NCBI GenBank assembly: GCA_037189845.1 | Contig: JBBCIS010000006.1 | Location: 83,909 to 147,908, forward strand | Direction of reading: 5' to 3' | DNA from: JAMLHH01 sp037189845 | Lineage (GTDB): Bacteria; Bacteroidota; Bacteroidia; Chitinophagales; JADIYW01 | DNA: 64,000 nt | Shown here: positions 28,574 to 37,606 of the stretch, piece by piece | How positions within the stretch are numbered: the stretch's first letter is position 1 | Layout: each line of letters begins with the position of its first letter | The notes under the pieces: generated by a model | Told to the model about the DNA's origin: nothing | Seen by the model: only the letters and a program-made list of their open reading frames with translations | Database searches by the model: none | Translations under genes and position numbers: made by a program

Positions 28574-29455
28574 TTATGTCTTCTGAAAAAGTTTCTTCCA
28601 AAACCCGGGCCGTTTTATATCCCTGTTAAATTGGTAGTAAGCATTTTCAATTTCATTCCAGGATAAATCAGAATCATCGTAGGAAATAATTTCGTCACAA
28701 TTGATACCTTCAATTCTTTTCCAGGCTGGATATTCGAGTAAAAACTCTTCATCTACCTCATAGCGTTCTATATATTCTGTCTTGTTTTCACATGATTGAT
28801 ATAAGCTTACTTTAGCCTCTTCAGGAATGGACATAACAGAAATAGCAACCCGTGTAGCATTTGATATGTTATTGGGAGTATAATGTAAACTTCCGGTATT
28901 GTAAATTAAGGCTTGACCCGCTTTAGGATAAATATTTGTGCAAAACTGATCCATTATCTTATCAGAATGATTTTCAAATCTATGACGCAAGTATCTTCCT
29001 CTGTAAGAATGAAAAAATCTGTAAGAATTCCTGACAATACTAAAGAAGCTGTTTTTCTCGGTGATATCATGAAGCGGTATCCAGATATTGTAGCCGTCAA
29101 ATGCACGTTCGTCACAGAAACTATAATCCTGGTGCAAATCCCGATTGCTATTTTCTCCGGGCTTTTTGCCAATAAAATTTGCGTAAATCGCCTTAAAACC
29201 ATTTAAATGATCTGAAAATAAAGGTTCCAAAACTTTAGCTATCTCGTTTTTTACCTTTCTTTTTTCATCAAGAGAAGGTACATCATCTGAAGTATTATAA
29301 CAGTTTGGCAGTTCTGCTTCAGTGGGATGAGTGGCATCATGAAGCTGAATCATTTCTTCCACTTTTTCACTGCTGAGCACAGGCAAAATTACATAGCCTT
29401 GCTGCAGATATAATTCTTGTAGTGACGGATCTTTAAAAATCGGTTTCTTTGACAT
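28574..29455 (-). CDS. PhyH-family Fe(II)/2-oxoglutarate dioxygenase 7
   Basis: This 293-residue protein is on the opposite strand to dioxygenases 1-6 and converges with the Wzt gene, 14 bp apart. Ligands H108-Q-D110, H191 and R202 are present. The GSHK segment is replaced by NSYR, and the C-terminus has about 20 extra basic and aromatic residues (ending FWKKLF). It is divergent from dioxygenase 8, with 109 bp between the starts, so the two may be controlled together. Confidence 0.9.
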   Translation of the reverse strand: MSKKPIFKDPSLQELYLQQGYVILPVLSSEKVEEMIQLHDATHPTEAELPNCYNTSDDVPSLDEKRKVKNEIAKVLEPLFSDHLNGFKAIYANFIGKKPGENSNRDLHQDYSFCDERAFDGYNIWIPLHDITEKNSFFSIVRNSYRFFHSYRGRYLRHRFENHSDKIMDQFCTNIYPKAGQALIYNTGSLHYTPNNISNATRVAISVMSIPEEAKVSLYQSCENKTEYIERYEVDEEFLLEYPAWKRIEGINCDEIISYDDSDLSWNEIENAYYQFNRDIKRPGFWKKLFQKT

Positions 29456-29564
29456 GATTACAAATATATCACTCCTATTTATGAATCTGACTTAAGAGAT
29501 AAATTATAATTTCCTTAATCTCTTAGCTCATTTTGCCTATCTTTAACAAAGCAAAGAAATATTA

Positions 29565-30488
29565 ATGTCGTTTTTAAAGTGGCTAAAACCTCTGAAATTA
29601 AAAGCAAACAATGAGCATGTTTTGAAAAAATATGATGCTGTTTTTTTTCGTGATCAATCCCTGCAAAATGAAATCAGGAAGTATGGTTATGCTGTAAGAG
29701 ACTTGTTGGATATAGATTCAATTCTGGCACTGCACGAATCTTTTAAAGAAATTCAGCATCATCCGGAGTATAAGGTGGATGGGCTTTTTTGGAGCAGCGG
29801 AAGATCTTCAAGTACAGAAATCAGAAATCTTGCAAAGTCAAGCATAGATCAATACATCAGGCCAGAACTCAACAAGTATTTCCACCAGGATGTCGTAGAG
29901 CTAATTGGAGGAGTATTTGTAGCAAAGCCACCATCCAAAGAAAGTGCCTTAAGTCCACACCAGGATAGTTCCCATGTAAATGAAGATGAGTTTATGTCTG
30001 TTTATGCGTGGTGTGCATTGTCCGATACCAATCTTCAAAATGGAGCTGTTTATGTATTGCCAGGCAGTCATTTGTTCGGAAATATACATCGTTCATTGAA
30101 TATTCCGTGGCAATTTGAACCTTACAAAGAAATGATGTGGAAATATTGTATTCCTTTACCTATGAAAGCAGGTCAGGTTTTATTTTTTGATAGTGCTACT
30201 ATTCATTGCTCTCCCCCTAATCTTAGCAATGAACTTAGATTAGGCGCAAATTTCTTTGTACAACCCAAACAAGCCCCATTTACCCACTACTTCAGAGATG
30301 AAAGTACACCAGAAGGTGAAGTGGAAAAATACCATGTAAGTATTGACTTTTACTATAATGAAAATTTTGAAGTCAGACCTCCGGAAAAGTATGCTTTCCT
30401 GGGGAGAGAAACATATAGGAACCTGAAACTCAATGAACGTAAATTAAATGCGATGTGCAAGGCTGCACTCAATTATGCTAAAAGTTAG
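29565..30488 (+). CDS. PhyH-family Fe(II)/2-oxoglutarate dioxygenase 8
   Basis: This 307-residue member is the longest of the array. A basic N-terminal extension of about 28 residues precedes the domain. Ligands H132-Q-D134, H214 and R225 are present, with the GSH segment at 167-169. It is a single-gene unit on the plus strand followed by a short orphan frame. The complete triad predicts activity. Confidence 0.9.
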   Translation: MSFLKWLKPLKLKANNEHVLKKYDAVFFRDQSLQNEIRKYGYAVRDLLDIDSILALHESFKEIQHHPEYKVDGLFWSSGRSSSTEIRNLAKSSIDQYIRPELNKYFHQDVVELIGGVFVAKPPSKESALSPHQDSSHVNEDEFMSVYAWCALSDTNLQNGAVYVLPGSHLFGNIHRSLNIPWQFEPYKEMMWKYCIPLPMKAGQVLFFDSATIHCSPPNLSNELRLGANFFVQPKQAPFTHYFRDESTPEGEVEKYHVSIDFYYNENFEVRPPEKYAFLGRETYRNLKLNERKLNAMCKAALNYAKS

Positions 30489-30541
30489 GGATTAAATTAT
30501 TTATGTCATTTCTGAACAAAGGTTTTTATTCCATTAATTGA

Positions 30542-30835
30542 TTAGTCCTGGAAAATAGATACAGGATTAATAATAGATATAGTCCTGATGATTTTGATAA
30601 AAAAGTTAAAGAGTTGAAAGGGATATTACGCTTTAAAGCTACTTTCATTAATTTTGAGAGACCACTTTGGGAATTTGCTGAGGATTTAGAGGATTACTAT
30701 AAACGTTTTTGTCATTGGAGAGGTAACCCATCTATTCTTGTAGATAAACACTACAACAAAGAGGCTCATGCAATAGTTTCTGATAAGTTTTTACAGGAAT
30801 TTTTGCCACCGCAACAGAATAATATAGACTATTAA
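30542..30835 (+). pseudogene. Orphan reading frame, possible gene remnant
   Basis: An open frame runs from just after an in-frame TGA (30539-30541) to TAA at 30833. The first usual start is TTG at 30614 (73 codons), but the coding-like sequence clearly begins earlier, with the NRYSPDDFDKK segment. The composition looks like a real protein (charged, with an FHW-type aromatic core: YYKRFCHWRG), but it matches no family I recognise. With no good start it may be the end of a lost gene. It ends 11 bp before the stop of the convergent dioxygenase 9 gene. Confidence 0.35.
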
Positions 30836-30846
30836 AGCTCAGTATG

Positions 30847-31674
30847 CTACGATCTGATCACAGATAGAAGCTCCTTTTCGTTTATTTTCCTCAGTGATAT
30901 TTCTTGCCTGCCAATTATAGAGTATCCCTCTGGGATTTCTTTCATATTGAATTGCATAAAAAATAATGGATCTACCTTATATATCCTTACGCTGTTTTCT
31001 TGAGGAGATTTGTAGTAATGTATAGCATCTGCATCTGATGGTGTCATAATTAATTGTACTGCTGTCCGGACGACGCTGGTTTTGTTTTCTGATGACCAAT
31101 GCAGAATGCCATCATCAATTATTGCTGCCTGCCCGGCTTTTAATTCAAAAGGCTGGAGATATTTTTTCTTCAAGACTTCATTTAATTCATCAAAAACCCA
31201 GGGTAAAGACGGACTTCTGTGCTTGCATAGTGTTTTATGAGTTCCCTTTACTACTTCCAGTGTTCCATTCGCTCTGCTAACGTCTACTAAGGGGATCCAA
31301 ACTGACACAGATGTATATTTGTCTTCATCTACAAATGTCCAGTTTTGGTGTACCGGAACTTCTCCTTTGCCAGGTTCTTTATCAAAAATATTTATAATAA
31401 GCGGTTTGTAATTGAAAAGATGCTTATCTACCAGAGGTTGGAAAAAGTCAGTCAGGGCTTTGAATACCTTTTGCTTAAAAGCCAGATTATTATTGAAAAA
31501 ACTTAGCTTATAAGAAGAATTCTCCTCTACGGAAGAGTCTAAGTGACCTCTGTTTAATTCTTTTATAAGCGAATGTAATTCTTCTAATTTGTCCTTAGAG
31601 AGTAAGTCTATAGTGACGAAGCCATCTCTGTGAAAATTAGTTTCTGCTGCTTCATTATTCAAAACACGTCTCAT
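30847..31674 (-). CDS. PhyH-family protein 9 with HxN metal motif
   Basis: This 275-residue paralog has the proximal motif H109-Q-N111 (AAC codon, complement of 31342-31344) instead of HxD, while H192 and R203 are kept. A one-base change (GAC to AAC) would explain it. Asparagine can in principle ligate iron, but the substitution usually lowers or abolishes hydroxylase activity, so this copy may be inactive, altered, or a regulatory partner of dioxygenase 10. The two genes are 8 bp apart in the minus-strand operon starting at 34619. Confidence 0.87.
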   Translation of the reverse strand: MRRVLNNEAAETNFHRDGFVTIDLLSKDKLEELHSLIKELNRGHLDSSVEENSSYKLSFFNNNLAFKQKVFKALTDFFQPLVDKHLFNYKPLIINIFDKEPGKGEVPVHQNWTFVDEDKYTSVSVWIPLVDVSRANGTLEVVKGTHKTLCKHRSPSLPWVFDELNEVLKKKYLQPFELKAGQAAIIDDGILHWSSENKTSVVRTAVQLIMTPSDADAIHYYKSPQENSVRIYKVDPLFFMQFNMKEIPEGYSIIGRQEISLRKINEKELLSVIRS

Positions 31675-31682
31675 TAGTATAT

Positions 31683-32543
31683 TTATTTACTCAAAAATAA
31701 CTTTTTCCACCACGAAACCTTGTGTTGAATATCACAACTCATTGTTTTCTCTAAGATGTCTTTAGAATAAGTAGGCTGTCGGTGCTTAAATTTCTTCAAA
31801 AGATTAGCTTTCAACCGGGGCCTTTTTCCAATGTTGTAATGAAAATAGAAATTATCTTCCACTTCATACATTTCGACCTCATCATTTTCTTCGGGCTTGT
31901 AGTAATGGATAATCGGAGCATTTTCCGGAACAATAATCGCTGTTACTGCGAGTCTGGCCGTTGTCGATATGTTAGGCGGTGAAAAATGTAATACCCGATG
32001 TTGCCAAATTACAGATTCTCCTTTTTTTAGAAATAAAGGTTTTCCAAATGTATTCTCAATATAGCTGTGATTGTCATAAAACGGACAAAAAATCCCTGGT
32101 CCTCTTACATTATTTTCAAATAAATGACTTCCTGGGATCATATGCAATGCTCCGTTTTGCTCTGTTAAATCATGAAGAGGGAACCATATTGCAAAGGAGT
32201 CATATAGAGATTCATCTACATAAGACCAGTCCTGGTGTAGTTTCATAACGCTGTCTTTTCCAGGCTCCTTTATCATAAAATTGCCATAAAGCAGCCGATA
32301 GCCTGGCATTAATGTTTTTAATGTTTTTTCCAGCTTCTGGCAAATAAATACACTGATTTCTTCCTTTATAGCAGCGTCATTCCACATTAATGTGGGATGG
32401 AAGCCGGTTTTGTATGGATTAGAAAGTTTTTCGTAGTAGCATTTTAATTCTTGAACAGTATTATCATCGATGTCCACTCCCTTTACAAATCCTTTTTGTA
32501 CTATACTTGTTTCTGATGTTATCGCCTGAAATTCAAGTGCCAT
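31683..32543 (-). CDS. PhyH-family Fe(II)/2-oxoglutarate dioxygenase 10
   Basis: The protein has 286 residues from the ATG at 32543. A TTG at 32582 that overlaps the upstream stop would add 13 residues, but the ATG gives a length like the other copies. Ligands H103-Q-D105, H186 and R197 are present, with GSH at 138-140. The segment before the distal histidine is IWQHR rather than IFDHR. A C-terminal extension ends in WWKKLF, similar to the end of dioxygenase 7. It sits between the GT32-like gene and dioxygenase 9 in one operon, so it may act on the product of that glycosyltransferase. Confidence 0.88.
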   Translation of the reverse strand: MALEFQAITSETSIVQKGFVKGVDIDDNTVQELKCYYEKLSNPYKTGFHPTLMWNDAAIKEEISVFICQKLEKTLKTLMPGYRLLYGNFMIKEPGKDSVMKLHQDWSYVDESLYDSFAIWFPLHDLTEQNGALHMIPGSHLFENNVRGPGIFCPFYDNHSYIENTFGKPLFLKKGESVIWQHRVLHFSPPNISTTARLAVTAIIVPENAPIIHYYKPEENDEVEMYEVEDNFYFHYNIGKRPRLKANLLKKFKHRQPTYSKDILEKTMSCDIQHKVSWWKKLFLSK

Positions 32544-32578
32544 TGTGAAATCTAAGATACTGCACAATAAAGAGTCTT

Positions 32579-33535
32579 TCAACTTTTAGATGGAAAGATT
32601 TTTGACCATTTCCCCCTCCATAGCTTTCCTATGTCAAATCTCGGCTTTATCCTGAGAAAATAGAAATCTGAAATTAAATAGAAAAAATTGTACCCGAGAT
32701 AATACATGCTGGAAAGAAAAGTTTCTCTTTTAAAATGAATCAGTGCATAGTAAAATCTACCTGTGAAATACGTATATCTGAGTTTTTGTATTCCTGAAGA
32801 AATTTCTTGTCCAAGCTGATACTTATTCAGTAAATGACCTAACAGGCTTTCCTTGATATAAACATCTTTAGGTATTCCGATTCTGCGGAATTCTTCATTC
32901 ATCCAGTGTATTGCCTGCCAGTCCTGAGGATATTGTCTACCAGTGAGCAACTGACTGACTATGGGCCAGCTGTCCTCATTGGTAAATGAATAAATATATT
33001 CGCTGAGCTGCTCTTCTTTTATATGTTGATTGAGGATGTTGATGGGCAACATCCAGTCTTTATTGTCAGCATGTACTGATGCTGCAGCTTGCTCGTAACA
33101 TCTGAGCATTAGTGAAGTACCCCGTGGGACATGCATAATGTTGCCTACTACAAAATCATCCTTTTGCTTACTCTTTCTGAAAACATAGTCCGTTTGAAAA
33201 TTAAATCTTTTCAAACATGTTACATCCATATCTACCCACCAACCTCCGTGAAGATAAAGTAATCTGTATCTGAAAATATCAGAAAAACCGGCAAAACTCC
33301 CTTTTCCATGTCCAAACTGGTTACTCTCCTTATAGCTGAATACATCTGCTTCAGGTATTATTTCCCGTGCATCCCGAATCAATAATTTGGGTATTTCGTT
33401 ATAAAGCTCAGGCAGATCATAAGTCCAAAGGTGAAAATCATAACCTTGTTCTATAAAGGAATATACCGTAAGTTGTTCCAAAGGAGATAATGCACCTTTG
33501 ATCCATAATCCGTGTACCTGATTAGCTATGCTCAT
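32579..33535 (-). CDS. DXD-motif glycosyltransferase (GT32-like)
   Basis: This 318-residue protein has the sugar-transferase DXD core: FSDIFRYRLLYLHGGWWVDMD with D102-M-D104 binding the metal and nucleotide sugar. An N-terminal strand HGLWIKG and the LWTYD segment are also typical. Substrate unknown. The last 40 residues (from about 278) carry a YYLGY-FFY-ISD-YF-KP-FDIGK-W pattern that is repeated at the end of the unrelated UbiA-type protein encoded directly upstream; see the findings. The gene overlaps the UbiA-type gene by 14 bp. Confidence 0.9.
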   Translation of the reverse strand: MSIANQVHGLWIKGALSPLEQLTVYSFIEQGYDFHLWTYDLPELYNEIPKLLIRDAREIIPEADVFSYKESNQFGHGKGSFAGFSDIFRYRLLYLHGGWWVDMDVTCLKRFNFQTDYVFRKSKQKDDFVVGNIMHVPRGTSLMLRCYEQAAASVHADNKDWMLPINILNQHIKEEQLSEYIYSFTNEDSWPIVSQLLTGRQYPQDWQAIHWMNEEFRRIGIPKDVYIKESLLGHLLNKYQLGQEISSGIQKLRYTYFTGRFYYALIHFKRETFLSSMYYLGYNFFYLISDFYFLRIKPRFDIGKLWRGKWSKIFPSKS

Positions 33536-34619
33536 TATTCCCTGTTAGTCTTTTCCACCATTTTCCTATATCGAAATGCGGTTTAGTGTGTATGAAATAC
33601 AAATCTGAGATAAAGTAAAAGAATTTATATCCCAGATAATATATGTTGAGCAATAAAAGATAAATTTCATGAATTATTCTACTGATGCCCGGGAAAAGGA
33701 TAAGCATTACTAAATACCCTGCCAGAAAACCTCGCCATTCCCAAATTCCAAATGTGCCTGCTACCATTGCAACCGGTAACCAAACTTCATATACAGTGTT
33801 TATTTCTGATAACCACTTCTTCTTATCTGATATATCACCGGAGCTATAAAACCGATAATAATTTCTCTTTACTAGTAAAATTAAAACTCCCGTTATCACA
33901 ATATAAAATGAATACGCAGAGACGGGAAACAGCAAGCAGAGTAAACATGAAATTTCTAGAAAAAATAATAAACTCTGAGCCAATGTCATGCGATGGTTGT
34001 CAGTAAGATGTGCTAAGGTCTTCTGACCGGCGAGATGATCCAGTTTCTGATCCTTATCTACATGATAAATGATATTTCTTAAACCCCTGAAAATCCCAAA
34101 CCCTAAAGTTAATAGCGCAATCGTCCAATTGAGATTTGCTTCAGCATACAGCAAGCATATAAAATAAAATATCGTACCGCTGTATAAGCTGTCCAGGATA
34201 ACTGCGGCTATAGGAAATCTTTTTAACCTTACAGGAGGACAACTATATAGAATAAACAAGATAATCTGTATCGAAAAAAGGACTAGTATATATGTGTATT
34301 CCCAAAACAGAACAGTAGATATGGCTGTAAAAAATATGATCAATCTGAAAATCAGAGAGGCCTTGGAGGTAGAAAATGTTGCTACAATATTATTCTTCCC
34401 TGCCCTTATGTCATCCTGAATATCAGTAAGTTCATTTAGATAAAATCCAAAAGCAGCAGTGGTCGCTGATAAAAACAGTATAGAAAAACTATTGAGCACA
34501 GAATCAATATCAATAGGATAATCGGAATAATGTAAACCGATCAGATAAAACGATATTACTGGAATAATGATCGCATTCCACCAATCCTTAATTCTGATAG
34601 CTAAAAGTAATTGCTTCAT
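33522..34619 (-). CDS. UbiA-superfamily prenyltransferase with extra C-terminal tail
   Basis: This 365-residue protein has about nine membrane helices. The two aspartate-rich motifs of the UbiA superfamily are visible: N62ELTD66IQDD near the first, and D188KDQKLD194 in the second, plus YSCPPVRLKRFP at about 125-136. In glycan loci such proteins are often related to decaprenyl-phosphate phosphoribosyltransferase (which loads ribose phosphate on a polyprenyl phosphate) rather than to quinone enzymes. The final 40 residues are not part of the UbiA fold and match the tail of the GT32-like protein. It is the first gene of the minus-strand operon 34619-30847. Confidence 0.88.
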   Translation of the reverse strand: MKQLLLAIRIKDWWNAIIIPVISFYLIGLHYSDYPIDIDSVLNSFSILFLSATTAAFGFYLNELTDIQDDIRAGKNNIVATFSTSKASLIFRLIIFFTAISTVLFWEYTYILVLFSIQIILFILYSCPPVRLKRFPIAAVILDSLYSGTIFYFICLLYAEANLNWTIALLTLGFGIFRGLRNIIYHVDKDQKLDHLAGQKTLAHLTDNHRMTLAQSLLFFLEISCLLCLLFPVSAYSFYIVITGVLILLVKRNYYRFYSSGDISDKKKWLSEINTVYEVWLPVAMVAGTFGIWEWRGFLAGYLVMLILFPGISRIIHEIYLLLLNIYYLGYKFFYFISDLYFIHTKPHFDIGKWWKRLTGNNEHS

Positions 34620-34680
34620 CCCGATGAAGTGACTAAGATACTTGATATGCTCCTTTTTTGACTAAATATTACCTTGTAAT

Positions 34681-35934
34681 TTGAAAAGCATATCTTTGGA
34701 TAAAGATTGTGATTTTATAAAGAAATTCACGTATAAAATTTTTCATTTGTCATACCTGCCTAAAATATTGATTATCAATTATGAGTATCCGCCGTTAGGT
34801 GGGGGAGCAGGTATTGTCACCAAACACCTGGCGGAAAGGTTGGCATCAAGAGGCTATCAGGTACACATAGTAACAACCTGGTTTTCCGGCGAACCGGAAT
34901 TTAGCTCAGATGGAAATCTGACCGTTGTACGACTTAAATCCAGAAGAGAAGTTACTTATAAATCAAATCCTATAGAAATGCTGTCCTGGGCTAGACACGC
35001 ATTGAAATATTTTAAACAGCTGCCGGAGGAAAAGTTGTTTGATGCCTGTCTGGCAAATTTTACAATGCCCGGAGGTTTAGTTGCTAAATATGTTAAAAAG
35101 AGATGGAATATTCCCTTTGCAATACTGAGCCATGGGCATGATATTCCGTGGTTCGCACCAAAACAGATGCTGCCCTGGCATATAATGGCCTATCCGTGGA
35201 TAAGGGATGTGATGCGATGTTCTTCAAAAAATATAGTGCTCACGAATGATTTGAAATCAATAGCAGATAAATTTGTAGGTACACAAGAAGCGAAAAAGAA
35301 TATCGTGATACCCAATGGAATGCTAATGGATCAATATAAATCCGGATTTGATAGTAGTAAACGGGTTATCCAGATCTTGTTTGTTGGCAGATTGGTAGAG
35401 CAAAAAGATCCGGTTACTTTTATTAAAGCCTGTAAAGCGATAAATGATCTCAGAATACCGGTACATTATACGATGATAGGAGATGGGCCGTTAAAGTCTC
35501 AGGTAGAAAAGCTGGCAATGGCGATGAATATCCGAAATATAGAGATCATGGGTCAGGTAAGTCATTATGACGTATTGAAAGCGTATGAGAAAACTGATAT
35601 TTTGATTCTGCCAAGCAGAGAGGAAGCAATGTCGTTGGTCATATTAGAATCAATCTCCAGAGGTATTTATGTGATTTCAACTTTGGTGAGTGGCAATGGT
35701 CACTTAATAGAAGAAGGTGTAAACGGTAAGTTTATACCATTTGGGCAACATAAAAAAATTAGTGAAGCAGTTGCCGATTTCTACTACAGTAAATTCATGA
35801 AAGATTATCAGTATCCTGAAAATTTAATTCAAAAATTGTTTGACAGATACAGTTGGGATAGGGTAGTAGACCAGTATATTGATGTGTTTCACACTATTTC
35901 CGGAATAGATAAACCCGTAAATATTCTAACTTAA
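34681..35934 (+). CDS. Family 4 glycosyltransferase
   Basis: This 417-residue GT-B enzyme has the N-terminal PPLGGGAG loop, the middle ILFVGRLVEQKDP that opens the C-terminal domain, and the nucleotide-sugar-binding EAMSLVILE (E-x7-E) near residue 318. The TTG at 34681 gives a 27-residue extension before the first strand (KILIINYE); a TTG at 34747 would be more compact, so the start is uncertain. It is divergent from the UbiA-type gene (61 bp). Its stop overlaps the stop of the convergent DUF4184 gene at the palindrome TTAA. Confidence 0.92.
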   Translation: MKSISLDKDCDFIKKFTYKIFHLSYLPKILIINYEYPPLGGGAGIVTKHLAERLASRGYQVHIVTTWFSGEPEFSSDGNLTVVRLKSRREVTYKSNPIEMLSWARHALKYFKQLPEEKLFDACLANFTMPGGLVAKYVKKRWNIPFAILSHGHDIPWFAPKQMLPWHIMAYPWIRDVMRCSSKNIVLTNDLKSIADKFVGTQEAKKNIVIPNGMLMDQYKSGFDSSKRVIQILFVGRLVEQKDPVTFIKACKAINDLRIPVHYTMIGDGPLKSQVEKLAMAMNIRNIEIMGQVSHYDVLKAYEKTDILILPSREEAMSLVILESISRGIYVISTLVSGNGHLIEEGVNGKFIPFGQHKKISEAVADFYYSKFMKDYQYPENLIQKLFDRYSWDRVVDQYIDVFHTISGIDKPVNILT

Positions 35935-37460
35935 TCGGTTATTGCAATTTGCTGTAGATTCTTTTCTGTTACTTCGCTGGATACAATTCGGTTATTCTGT
36001 GTAAGTACCAGCATAAAAAGAAGCTGAGCTGCGCTAAAAGTAGCATATAGCAAGCTAAACTGAAGTGAGATATAGATGGTCGCAATAAAAGGAATTCCTA
36101 AAATAAAGAAAATAAAGTCATCTATTTCCTGATTCATTCTTTTTGAAGTGAATTGTAAAAGTATAATAAAACATAGCAAACCTAAAGCCAATATACCGAG
36201 CTGAATTTTTACAGATAAAATAATCACACAGGTCAACAATTTCGATGTCAGTGAAAGAACCTTATTTAAACGGACGGTAAAAATAGTGCTTTCGGAAAAT
36301 CTATAGCACAATGCCATTATATAAATCACTATAATTCCGGCACCTAGTCCTTTGTTAGAAGCATAGTAAGCCAAAGTGATAATACTACCTATTATTAAAC
36401 CATTGATAATAATTAAAAGCTGTGGTCCTAAATGATTTCTGAAAAGTGTGAAAACTAAAAGCAAAATAAAATTGAAGAGAAGAAGATAAGTGAAATAGCC
36501 TGTAAACGGATGTATCAGAATTAATATCATATTTGCGAGCAGCAATACTATGATTTTCCAGTCAATTCTTATTGAATGGAGAATAACTAATGCAATAAAT
36601 GAAAATGCAGTCACAAATATCCCTTTTAAGATGTATGTCGCAAGATATTCCTTGAACACAAGCCCTAACATATAGATGCTGAAAATATACAACATGGGAA
36701 AAAGTATGTATCGTCTGGCTTGTATTTTTAGAAAGAGCCAAAGAGCTATGGGTGTCAATAAAAATGAACTCATCAGCCCGCAGGTGATACCTATTAACAA
36801 ACTATCTATTTCCATCCCTTGCTCTACTCCGGCTTTTATGACTTTCATAGAAGTAAAACTCACGCAGATAAAAGTGGCTAAAAAGAGAGAAGGGAATTTG
36901 TGTTTTAGAAGGAAGTGTAAGAAAGAAGATAGTTCTTTTTTGAACATAAATAAAGAAATGCCAGTCAGAGCAAGGCCTAACCCGCTAATGGTAAGTTGGG
37001 GCAAGTATAACAAAATCTTATAAATTCTATCAATTTCAGATAATTCATAACCCAGATTTTCTCCTATTCTCAAGCTTAAAGCTTTAGTATCATCAAAATG
37101 AGCATATTGATCCAGAAAAAGATGCAAAAGGATTGCAATTCCTATACTGAAAATAATTTTGGGAAGTGAGAGCAGCGCATCTTTTATAACTGGAAAACTG
37201 ACGTTTATTTTTCCTTTCCCGGAGAGCGGAATCAGCACATATTCCAGATAATATGTCAGCACAGTTCCAATAGGAATCAATGTGAAAATGATATTTGTAG
37301 CACTATATGAAAAAATATGATTTCTTGTTTCTGAGAATCTGTAAATAATATCTAAATCCGGTACGAAACTTCCTATGATCAATGCCGGAATACTGAAAAA
37401 TCTCGGAAACCATCTGGCGAATGGCACTATAAATCCCGGATGTAAAAAGGTATAGGGCAT
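35931..37460 (-). CDS. DUF4184-type polytopic membrane protein, extended
   Basis: The first ~230 of 509 residues match DUF4184 in layout: MPYTFLHPG at the start, LIIGSFVPDLDIIYRF, then a HLFLDQYAH segment whose histidines could bind metal. The remaining ~280 residues add many further helices (about 13 in all). DUF4184 is related to the YdjM-like membrane-bound metal-dependent hydrolases; the real function is unknown. It shares its last bases with the convergent GT4 gene and is divergent from the 37607 gene (146 bp). Confidence 0.75.
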   Translation of the reverse strand: MPYTFLHPGFIVPFARWFPRFFSIPALIIGSFVPDLDIIYRFSETRNHIFSYSATNIIFTLIPIGTVLTYYLEYVLIPLSGKGKINVSFPVIKDALLSLPKIIFSIGIAILLHLFLDQYAHFDDTKALSLRIGENLGYELSEIDRIYKILLYLPQLTISGLGLALTGISLFMFKKELSSFLHFLLKHKFPSLFLATFICVSFTSMKVIKAGVEQGMEIDSLLIGITCGLMSSFLLTPIALWLFLKIQARRYILFPMLYIFSIYMLGLVFKEYLATYILKGIFVTAFSFIALVILHSIRIDWKIIVLLLANMILILIHPFTGYFTYLLLFNFILLLVFTLFRNHLGPQLLIIINGLIIGSIITLAYYASNKGLGAGIIVIYIMALCYRFSESTIFTVRLNKVLSLTSKLLTCVIILSVKIQLGILALGLLCFIILLQFTSKRMNQEIDDFIFFILGIPFIATIYISLQFSLLYATFSAAQLLFMLVLTQNNRIVSSEVTEKNLQQIAITD

Positions 37461-37606
37461 TATCCTTTGATTTTCTTTAGATTGTTTTGCGTGAGATCTG
37501 CAAATTTGAAAATTGAATGATAAATATGTTAATTTACTTTCTAAAATAACAGAGATATTTATTTTAATCAGGAATTTGACTTATTGTGATATTTAAAATT
37601 AAATAA

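Noticed and set aside
28913..29206. Plus-strand 97-codon frame opposite dioxygenase 7
   Set aside because: It lies antisense within an intact PhyH gene that has all its catalytic residues, so it is a shadow.
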